Positions 12,843 through 22,900 of a stretch of 64,000 nt of DNA are shown piece after piece. The position numbers and the translations under genes were made by a program. The stretch is from Melieria omissa (lineage: Eukaryota > Arthropoda > Insecta > Diptera > Ulidiidae): positions 68,254,438 to 68,318,437 of the forward strand of contig OZ020267.1 in assembly GCA_963971225.1 (NCBI GenBank), read 5' to 3'. Position 1 is the first letter of the stretch, and every line of letters begins with the position of its first letter. The notes under the pieces were generated by a model. It was not told the origin of the DNA, searched no databases, and worked only from the letters and a program-made list of their open reading frames with translations.

Positions 12843-13391
12843 ACGTGCATCGTTTTACACTTGTAGAGCGTGTAGAGTTTATTAAGAAATATAATCAAAA
12901 TTTCAGCTGAGTTGTAAATTGTTGTTGTGAGGACGATGGTCATCATGGCTTCAGTACGCAGGCATTTGGTTGCACCGCTGAAAAATTTGAACATGAGTAC
13001 ATTCTTTGCGATCTTAAGCCACCAACTAGACCCGAGATTGGTGCAAAGTGAAGAACACATAGCCGCCGTAGCGACCAGTATCGAAAAAGACCCAGAAATG
13101 TGAATGTGGCTCAATTTGGCATCATCAAAGTGTCAATATTAGCCGATATTTTGTTGTTGGATTTGGGCTCACATTCGTATAAGGTTGTTCTGATGCAAGA
13201 ATTAAAAACGGACGACGATAGACAACGTCATCTTTAGTTTATGAAACCAACCCAATAACTTCGGATGAGCTAGCGGTCTACATTCGAGATGCCATTGTCA
13301 GAATAACGCCGCACATACTGGACCAAGTCATTACAGATTGGACCGATCGCTTAATCCTCAAATGCATGAATTATTTTCACGTTTGCTAAAA
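12843..13391 (+). pseudogene. Degenerate Tc1/mariner-superfamily transposase relic
   Basis: Fragments in shifting plus-strand frames follow the order of an insect IS630-Tc1-mariner transposase. Seen are RFTLVERVEFIKKYNQNFS (helix-turn-helix start), KFEHEYILCDLKPPTRPEIG, SEEHIAAVATSIEKDPEM, then LGSHSYKVVLMQELKTDDDR (the end of the DNA-binding half), and finally SDELAVYIRDAIVRITPHIL from the C-terminus. The whole catalytic DDE/DDD region between LMQELK and SDELAV is deleted, and several stops and frameshifts break the rest. It is not the same family as the mariner 110 bp downstream. No terminal repeats were found. Confidence 0.65.
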
Positions 13392-13504
13392 AAAATAGGT
13401 TTTTCTTTTTAACACAGAAAACCACTGAAAAGTGAATTAAATGTTAATAAATTACTGAATATTAGCAAACAGATTTCGAATGTGGTTGTCGTTTCAATAT
13501 ATTA

Positions 13505-14246
13505 CCAGGTATGCGCCTATGAAACCGGTAACGACATCTAGCGGTAAATAGCCGAATATTTATAAACTTCGGAACCGTACCAAATGTCATGTTTACTTCT
13601 TCTGTCATATGTCAACAATATTCAGTTCACAATTTGTCAAGTTTCATCCAACAACGCATTGTTTGACGCTCCGGAAAATGTCGGATTACGTGCCTACAAA
13701 TTACGATTTGCGGACACAGTTAATTTTGTGTAACCATTTGAAGAAAAAAACCTTCTAAAACCTGGTGAAACGGTTAACGGTGAACGTTACCAACAACAAT
13801 TGGCCGATTTGAACCATGCTATACGCCAAAAACGCCCAGAATATGAAGCCAGGCAACACATAGTGATTTTCCTCGATGACAACGCTCCACCACACCGCAC
13901 TAGAGCCACCAAAGAATTGGTTGCATCGTACAACTGGGAAGCTCTTGCTCATGCGGCTTACTCATCAGACTTGGCGCCTTCGGATTATCACATGTTCGCA
14001 TCGATGGGCCACGCATTAACGGAACAGCGCTTCAATTCTCATGCAGAAGCCAAAAAATGGATCGATGATTGGTTTCAGGCAAAAGACGAAACATTTTTTT
14101 GGCGAGGCATCCATAAATTGCCTGAGAGATGGGAAAAATGTGTAGCTAGCGATGGCCATTACTTTGAAGAATAAAATTGTAATCATTTCCTCACAATAAA
14201 CGTGTTTTTTCAAAAATAATTACCGGTTTCATAGGCGCATACCTGG
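13505..14246 (+). mobile_element. Internally deleted mariner element with perfect terminal inverted repeats
   Basis: The 742-bp element is bounded by 26-bp inverted repeats (13505-13530 and 14221-14246, beginning CCAGGTATGCGCCTATGAAA) that match perfectly, and by TA on both sides (13503-13504 and 14247-14248), the mariner target duplication. Full-length mariners are about 1.3 kb, so roughly 0.5 kb is missing from the middle. Intact identical ends suggest it could still be mobilised in trans and moved fairly recently. Confidence 0.92.
13678..14174 (+). pseudogene. Mariner (mauritiana-type, D34D) transposase, internally deleted and frameshifted
   Basis: The ATG at 13678 opens MSDYVPTNYDLRTQLILCNH, the mariner N-terminus, and runs to a stop at 13756. 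The second frame resumes at about 13752 with LLKPGETVNGERYQQQL and continues to the TAA at 14172. It carries the second catalytic Asp in FLDDNAPPH and the third in SDLAPSDYHMF; 34 residues separate them, so the signature is D34D. The C-terminus RWEKCVASDGHYFEE is that of the Mos1/mauritiana group. The first catalytic Asp, most of the DNA-binding domain and the linker (WVPHEL-type) are deleted, and the junction shifts the frame. A nonfunctional gene. Confidence 0.9.
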
Positions 14247-14268
14247 TATATCGGGGTTTAATTTGAAC

Positions 14269-15422
14269 TAGGGATCGCAATTTTTGGCCATTTTGCGATC
14301 CCGGGATTTTCGGGATTGAAAAGTCAAATCCCGGGATCCCGGGATTTAATCCCGGGATTCATATAACAAATTTTTTAATAAAACAATTTTCCCGAATTGC
14401 ATAAATACTTGTTTATAATATATTTATCATAAAAATGGACATATTTTAATCACATTTGGGTAGTTTCAAGATTTTGTATCTTGAATTTAATCACATTTTG
14501 TTTAACCCTTCAATTCCCATGTCCAAAATAGTGAAAAAGAAAATTTTCTTTTTAAATAAAAGAGCTTAGATACGTTTGGATAAGACAAAAAAATACATAA
14601 AAAATGTTTAAACTACCCTCATTTTTATATTGAAAGAAACCACACAAACTCGCACTGCTTTAATTACGCGTGAAACAAATGAATAAATTTTACAAATGAC
14701 GTATCGCTAGTGTTGGTAGGAAAATTAAATAAACAAGTACTACTAATTGACTTTGCTATACAAGTGTTAGAATTTTAAAATTAAAACCTATGTGGTAGGA
14801 AAACAAATATTAAGCATCTGTCACCTACAGGTGACACTGGGAATTGAAGAGTTAACTTAAAAGTTTTTCATTTGACATTTAACTTCAGTTTCATAGCATT
14901 TTTTTTTATCCAAAAATGACACTTAAACATAACTAATTACTTTGCAACCGATGTATCATAAAGTGCATATATATGCATATTTGATAAGAAAAATAAAATA
15001 GTTAATTTGTTTGTGCTTTTAGTTTTACTTCGATTATTTCGATAAAAAAGTTAAGCGTTTTGATTAACTAAAAACTGAGATCTTAAAAATACAAAGGCAT
15101 TAAGTGTTTTGTTCTCTTATCTAGAGCGAAATTTATTTCAAATGAACCCTGCTGAAGAGAAACATCCTTCAGATTCAACACTTGTTGGTTGAATGCTTAG
15201 TAAATAATCATAAGCCTTTTGCAAAAGACGCACTCTATCCCCTCCCTTCTCCCTCAAATAAGGAATTGGGTTTTTGTGCCTTAAAATTTATTTCATTTGA
15301 ACTTTCAAGCATCTTTTGCAATCCCGAAAATCCCGGGATAAAAGAATTTGAATCCCGGGATTTTCGGGACTGGAAAAAGTCCGGGATCCCGGGATCCCGG
15401 GATCCCGGGATTGCGATGCCTA
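14269..15422. mobile_element. Non-autonomous hAT-like element with CCCGGGATT palindromic subterminal repeats
   Basis: An exact 8-bp duplication ATTTGAAC flanks the element (14261-14268 and 15423-15430). The ends are TAGGGATCGCAAT and the complement of TAGGCATCGCAAT. Both subterminal regions (14296-14360 and 15318-15415) are packed with CCCGGGATT, TCCCGGGATCCCGGG and TTTTCGGGATT units, mutually inverted, giving very strong potential hairpins. The roughly 950-bp core is AT-rich and encodes no transposase. The 8-bp duplication and short ends point to the hAT superfamily; the exact family is unknown to me. It inserted 20 bp from the mariner's right end. Confidence 0.8.
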
Positions 15423-15430
15423 ATTTGAAC

Positions 15431-18400
15431 ATATACACAATGTATGTTATACACAAATATGTTAGTGTGCCTAAAGGCATCAATATGCATTTGAGGGCTA
15501 AGGCGCTGTCAGGGAAGTCGAGGTGACCATTCAAATTATGTGCTCTTCTATACATTATGTTATGAATATAACTTCAAATAAAGCCAAAATCATTTCGAAA
15601 TCTCACATCGTTGTTGTTTTACTTAAATTTCATTTTCTTATTATTCTTGTCTGGTCACTCTTGAGTTTGTTAGTTTATCGTAATTAAAAAACTCAGAGTA
15701 TCAGTTACAATGTGCAAATATTATACTTTAGCACACTTGATGCCGGACGAGTGCACTTTCAACACATCTCAGATGTTTGGGCAGATAGATTTTGCCAGAA
15801 TTTTCATTGATTTCGTTTCTGGGCATTTCTTATCAACGCATGTGTGTTAAGAGGAAAATCAATGGCAGACAGCAATGGATTAAAAATGAGTCAGTAAATA
15901 AAGTAATGCAGCATTGTGTTTATTAATTTGCTAAGATTTTTCTGATGATTTTCGAATTGCTAATCACAAATATTTGCTTACTTAGGAACTTAACTTACTA
16001 AAGTTCAGTTAAAGTAGTTTATTTAATTAAGTTGTAAGCATCATGTAAAGTATTATTCGGTATTTTTGAAAATTGCTGCAAGTTAAGACTTTTCATCACA
16101 ATTCAAACTTAAATTAAAGTCTTCGAAATGCCTTTAATATTGTGTAATGAACTTTGAACCTTGTCGACATTTACTTGAAAAAACAGTAATAGTCGAGCAA
16201 TTTCGAGTTTAATATCCATTTAATGTCACTTATACGCCCCGCCAACCCCAAACAAGCGCCGCTTTCCACTGCAATTTCGCATGTTGCGTAGTTTTTGCGT
16301 TCGCATTCAATTAATATAACTCATATGGACCGCTTAAAATATTGCACTAGCATATTTTTTCGAGGCACAAACATATATGCGGCTACTGTATTATAATTAC
16401 TCATACGCCCTCTATGAAAATATCAATGAAATTTCATGTCTGCGCTGCTGTTGCTGCTGCATAGCATGAGTGAAGCGGCTTATATTGTTTTATTGTGGGG
16501 AAAAAAGGTTCACTTTTAATCTTGTCGGCGTCATGGCAGCGCATTGCTTCGCAAATTGTTTTGCATGCTGTGGAGTTTTATCGGCGCCAGCGTGCACAGT
16601 TTTAAGCTCTATAAAAAAATAATTATTTAATGCAAATATTTACTAATACCCTGGCAACTTTCAGCTCAATTTGGCCTTTATCTGGTGGCCCGCGCTGCGA
16701 CTTGCCGTCAATATCGAAATTTGCTCAAGTAAAAATGTTGTTGAATTTTTAAAAGCGCAAAGTTGTTGCTTGTGCCAACACTTTTTAAAGTGAGAGCACG
16801 ATGTGTGCGAAATAAATTTTCTATGCTGCATATTGATGTTAATTCGCAGCAGCAGCAGCAGCTTCGGCAACAGCAACGGCAGCGGCAGCGGCTGCCTGTA
16901 GCGTTTGAAGTGCTTTTTCATGTTAGAGTGTGGCAAATCTTTTACATTCGACGTTGCTGCGCTCGAACTTGCACTCACACACGCAAATCACACACACACA
17001 CACACCCACGTACACATTCGCTCAGCTGTTGTGACAGTGGCAGTTATAGACACAGTTAGTAGTTAGCAGTCAGCGTGGCGGCGGCACTCAATTGTGGGAT
17101 TTCGAATTAATGTTGCTCATACCACCCGTAGCACTTTTTCGCAGCGCAGCGCAGCGCCGAACAAACTTATTCCCAAAGTATCAACAGCAAACAGCAACAG
17201 CGGTAGCCGGCAGCACAAACAGCACAAGCGGCCGAAGCGGCAACGCCATCAGTGGATAAACAAATTTTTTTTTTATACTTTCAGTTCGAAAACTATGCGA
17301 ACACACACACACACACTCACACACGAACAGACGAACGTGCAATTGACGCATACTTTTCCGTTAAAAATTGAACAGCAGCAACAAAAACAAGAACAGCGTG
17401 GATAGCAGAGCGAAGGGAAACGGCTAAAGCATAGCGAAAATAGCAAAAATAGGGAAAATACTAAAAATGCAAGAATTACAAAAATGCTTGGCATTTTTTA
17501 TGCCGGGCCGAGCTATGCCGCCCCGGCAGCTGGGCTGCTTGGCAGCTTGGCAGCCCATCAGCGCGACTGCCTGCCTGCCTGGCTGCCAGGGCGCGATATT
17601 TGCGAATTTGTGCAACTTGATTGATTTATCAAAAACAGTTGTGCCAAGTGCTCTCGGCTACAGATTTGCGCCCGCTCCTGTACACAGCCGTGCAAGTGTC
17701 GCAGTGTCGCAGTGTGGCGGTGCGCGGGTGCGCGTGTCACTGCTACTGTGCCCGTGTGACTCTATGTTTGTGTGTGTGTGTGTGTGTGCGTAGGGTACAC
17801 AGCGCACAGTATTTTCCAAGTAATAAATCAATTTTCCACATCAACGCCGAAAACTACGACGGCAACACCTGACAGCACAAATTAAAGCCATTAAATCAAA
17901 AAATTCCGAACGGAAACCAGCGAGACCGAGTGGAAAGCGCTCAGCGCTCAGCGTCAACAAGGACCGAAAAAACAAAAATTGCAATAACACCAACAAATAA
18001 AAGCAATCTGTGAGGTTGGGTTATGAAAACAGTCAACCAACCAGGCAGCCAGCCAAGCAGCTAACAGAAATAATAACAAAAGGCAGCAGCGGTGGCAGCG
18101 GTGGCAGCAGCAGCCAAAAACACGACACCATCGCCAAAAACAACAAGAACAGTTGTGCAAAACGCAAAAAATTACCGAAAAACATAACAGAACAGAGCAG
18201 AGCAGCAAAAAAGTCAAAATGAAAATAAAAAAAAAACAAGCAGCGAAGCAAGAAAAATAAGTCAACAATCAACAAAATACGCACGCACATTAAAGTTGAA
18301 ATTACGACGAATTATGGGCCCAAATGGCAAAACCGAAGAAATTACATGAACCGCGGTGACTGGGGAACGCGGGCGCGTAGGTAACGGACCGCAGCAAGTG

Positions 18401-18929
18401 TTGGCGATAAAGTTGCAGGTGTCGGGAGCGCTGAAGGTGCGGCAAGCGGCGGCACGGTTTGGCTGAAAACGGCGGCGAATTGCTCGACTGATTGGGAAGG
18501 GGTATCCGCAAAATCCCAAGCACACACACACATACACACACACACACTGAAATATGGGAACTCATACGAGCACTTACAGGGTGTGCTTAGAAGCATTGCT
18601 GTTGCAGTGAGGATGTGCGGCAGAAATGGCGACAAGTGAGAAGCAACGTACAGGTGAAGTTGATGAATTCAAGTTTGAATGAATATTGAATATTGGTGTG
18701 AAGAGAAGGAGAAGAGAAAGCGAAGAAACTGAAGCAAGCTGCCATGATGAGAAGACGAAGAAGTCATAAGCGAGTTGAAGATAAAGGCATAAAGATGTCG
18801 ATGCGAAAAATTAAATTACCTTTAGAGACATAATGCATCGAACATTTTCAGCAAAATTGAATCATGGCAATCAATAAAAGGGGCTTTGAAGAAAAATTAA
18901 AAAGTCCATACATACAAATGGAAGAAAAG
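15431..18929. other. Gene-free spacer with a GC-richer, leader-like block at 16.8-18.6 kb
   Basis: 15431-16640 is AT-rich with nothing recognised. 16845-17400 holds CAG/CAA and CA repeats (16850-16890, 16980-17010, 17300-17325). 17030-17240 and 17880-18290 resemble untranslated leader DNA of fly neural genes (CAGT-rich, CAACAACAA, stop-rich plus-strand frames), but I cannot assign a transcription start or splice sites. 18520-18550 is a CA tract. 18650-18800 is purine-rich (GAAGAGAAGG). Confidence 0.35.
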
Positions 18930-19910
18930 CTTGAAGAAGAAGCTATCTGTTAGAAGATAATGAAACGAAACTATGAGTCAGCCAGTTGATCCTAAACTAC
19001 CTAAAAATTACATGAAATTATCAAAAAAAAAAAACAAAATTACTAAATGAAGCAATAATTTAGTCATTTGAACCTAACCTAACTTTTTAATAATGAGAAG
19101 AAACTAACTGTAAGAACGCAATAAAACAAAACTATGGGTCAGCCAATCGATACCAAACTGACTTAATAATCTCATGTAAGTAACAAAAAGATGATAATAA
19201 AACGGAGCAATATGTCAGTCAATTGAACATAACCAAACATTTTTATAATAAGAAGAAGCTATCTGTAAGAGGATATTGAAATGTAATCATGAGTCAGCCA
19301 GTTGACACTAAACTAGCTAAAAAGTACATGAAACTACTCAAAATACAATAATAAATCGTCTTAGTAAATTGAACATAACCTTATTCTTTAATAATAAGAA
19401 GAAGCTATCTGTAGGAGGATAATGAAACGTAATTATGAGTCAGCAAGTTGATACTAAACTATCTTAAAATTATTTATTTATTTATTTATTTCAGTCTAAC
19501 AACTTACAGACAGATAGAAAGATAACATATAGAAAGATAATAATTCAAATTACCTAAGAAACTTAGGATTAGACAAAGTATTGCAAAAAACATTTTTAGA
19601 TAGACAAAGATCAATATCCAAAGAGATTGAGAGATAATTATATTCCGTTAGTACTCTTGTCAATTACATGAAACTATCTAAAAGACGACAACTAAACGAA
19701 GCAATAATTTAGTAAATTGAACCTAACCTAACTTTTTAAAATAAGAAGAAGCTATCTGTAAGATAAAGAAACCTAATTATGAGTCAATGATTTGATACTA
19801 AACTATATAAAATTTACATGAAACTATCCAAAAGACGATAACTAAACGAGTCAATAATAAGTCAGTGGAACATAATCACCGGATGAAACTACATAAAAGA
19901 TGGTCACAAA
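18930..19910. repeat. Degenerate tandem array, unit about 146-160 bp, five to six copies
   Basis: The core AAGAAGCTATCTGT(A/T)AGA recurs near 18941, 19101 (diverged), 19257, 19403 and 19750. Each is followed by ATGAGTCAGCCAGTTGAT, ACATGAAACTAT and AATTGAACCTAACC-type segments in the same order. The gap between 19403 and 19750 is enlarged by a retroposon inserted at about 19469-19665. No open frame. Confidence 0.75.
19469..19665 (-). mobile_element. Short 5'-truncated LINE insertion in the tandem array
   Basis: On the minus strand the insert encodes EYNYLSISLDIDLCLSKNVF, related to the C-terminal tails at 3349-3648 (minus) and 37895-38146 (plus). It then has a 3' untranslated stretch and ends in TAAATAAATAAATAAATAA (19490-19470). 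AATTA is present on both sides, in line with a short target duplication, and the flanking repeat unit reads through when the insert is removed. Confidence 0.7.
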
Positions 19911-22900
19911 ACGAAACAAAAAAATACAAAAATCAGGCAAAATGTGAAATCAAAAATTGGCACAGATGTTATGACAAAAGACAAAAATGTATTTTAAATA
20001 ACAACAGCAAATGTTGCTGGCAGATTTGACACGTTCTGTTTCTCTACTCTTCAAAATCAGCTCAAATCTTTAGCATTAATGCTGATAACTAGAAATGCAT
20101 GGATTTTGTAAAATATAAGATTTCGTTTTTTTGTCAAGGCAGTTGTCGCATATAGTGAATACCCCTAGTTTTTCTATGCTTGACTCAATTGCGTTTCTGG
20201 TCTATTTTCGCTGTTGCACAGAATGAAAATAAAGCATGATTTTCTGTTCTTTCCCCATGAAAACCATGAGCAAGTTCCATTCTTAGTAAATCAATGTCTA
20301 CTTTCACTGACTGACTTTCACTTCTACCCAAAAAAGGATTACTTTTTTTTATTCATGATTGTTTTATTTTCTGATTTTTATTGTTTACATATTCCTGACT
20401 AAAAATTTTAACAATTTAATTGAAAAAGTCTCGCAAACTTCTCATCAAATAATTAATTCATTATTATTTCTGTTATATCATTATTAATTATTATTTTTAA
20501 TACCTCTTTAAGTTTTTCGTTTTTAATTTTTTACTCTTGTCTGCTTTTAATTTAATCTTACTTCACTTTAAGTCATTCAAAACATCTCCCTTATTCAACC
20601 AAATTTGATCCCAACTAATACGAAAATGTCTTACATTTAACTACTCCAACGAGACTAATTCGCACAGGCACAAATCAGTTAACCCACTTAGCTGTGACGT
20701 CGTACTGATTGCCAACGCTCTGCTCTGCACCCTGTGCTCGAAAAACATGGCCGCAAAAATATGTACGACACACACATGTGGGCTTACGGTGCCCACACAA
20801 CGCACAAAGTCAATATTATGCGCCCCAAGTAAACAATATCAAAACCACACCGCACCGAAAAGAGTAACAAAAACAAATACAGAACAATACAAAATAACAA
20901 AGCATCACTCTTTGTGGCCGCGTCCTTGTGCCGACAACCCTTCGTGGCCTTTGTGTGTGTATTATTTTCCACTTCTTACAAATCTTTTTCTACTCTGGCG
21001 CTTATTTTTCATTGCCAATTTCATGCTTTCTTTTGCCCGGCGCACTTTTTTCTCTTTGTTTAATTATAATCAAAGCAAATTACTCTGCAGTCGATTGCCG
21101 TGCAATGGGGAAATGCGGCCGCACACGCTCGCAAGCGCGCGCACACACACACGAACACACGCGGCCATGCGGCGTCCCTAAGCACCCACTAGGCAGCACT
21201 CGTAGATATTGCTGCCACCCGATGGCCGAAAAACGACATAAAATCGACTTGCTGAGTGAGGCTGCGGTCGAAAATTATGTCCTCACACAAACACTCCGAC
21301 ACACATACACACAACGCCTAACCCACATTCTAATATACACACAGTCGACTTGAAGCATCACCCGAAAAGTTTGAGTGCTTGCGGCGGTCGGGCGTCGAGC
21401 GAGTGAGCGCGGCGAGGGGCACAGCTGATGGCAGAAGGTGCGCGCGAACGAAACAAAAGAAAACACAAAAGCAATCACAATCGCAGTCATCCCATACAAA
21501 CGCCCACATGCACAAACAAAACAAACGTGCGCACACAAGCACACATACGCACACACAATCGTCAACACAGAAACATACCACAAACACAGACACACAAAGC
21601 CAGAAGAGACACACAGACACGCTCGCACGCCATCATGCACACCTACAAAGGCAAACATAATTGATATCGTAATCAATTCAAACTCGAAATCTAAATCTTA
21701 AGCTCTGCCATCGACTGTGGCGCGGCACGGCGCGGCGCGTCGCGTCGACGCCGTAAATATCCAACTACTGGGCGCTGCTGGCGCAGCTCCTTCAGACGCT
21801 GCTGCGGCCGCTCGCCTAGCCTAGCGTTCCTCGGTGTGTTGCTGTGCTGCGCCTTGGCTGAACCCAAAGCAATCCTAACCCCGCAACCCCAAAGTGCCGC
21901 AACTCGACTCATTCCCGGCCCCGCGCCGCACACACAGCCCGCACCGCCGGCCCGCTCCCCGAGCAATAAAGTATACAAATATTAGCCTTAATACCATTGA
22001 GACTTGAAGCTGGAACAAGTAGAAAACAACAACAATAACAGCAACAAAAACAGCACTGGCAGCACACAATATGAAGAGTGGGAAAAAAATAAAAATACCA
22101 AAAAAAGGAAAATAGAAAAAAAAGAAAGCATAAAAATAAAAATGAAATTGTATCGGCAAGGCAAGAAAAACAAAAACAGCATCATCAACAATAGCAACAA
22201 CACATCAGCAACAATAACAACAACAGCGGCAACAGCGGTAGCAGCAGTAGTAACAGCAACAACAACAACAATAGCGGTAACACGAGCCACAACCAATGCC
22301 ACGAAAACAGCAATGCCAACAACAATGACAGCAAAACATAGAAAAAATCACAACAAACAAAATAACAACAACAAAAACAACAATAGCAATCAAACCCAAA
22401 CCGAACCGATGGGAAAAAGCGTCTAACGAATAGAAGCAACAACAACAACAACAACAACAACAGCTTGAATAACAAAGCCAGCAACAAACGTTAAGAACAA
22501 GAAAAATACGAAATAAGAAGAAAACATTGCAAGAAGAAAAATAACATTTTTCCAAAGAAGCAAGAGAAATGGCGAAATTCCGTAACGTATACGTCCGGGA
22601 GGCCCGAGTGTGAATGCGAGGCCGATTGTGAGATTGTGCGATTGTCGGAGCGAGCGTGAGTGCGGGTGCCAGTGCCAGTGCCAATGCGAGTGCGAGTGTG
22701 AACTTATGGCCACGCTCGATCCTTTGGCGTTATGGTTGTTGTTGTTTTTGCTGGTGCTGGTTGTATGTTCCATGTGGCACTGTGCTGTTGCAGTTATTAT
22801 AAATGCTGTTGTTGCCGTTGTTATTATTGCTGTTGTTGTTGTTGCGGTTGTTTTTATTTGATTGCGATGGCGACAACAACAACAATAACAGCCACCTCAA

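Noticed and set aside
22004..22684. Poly-Asn/Thr/Cys frames on both strands
   Set aside because: Direct translations of CAA/CAG repeat tracts.
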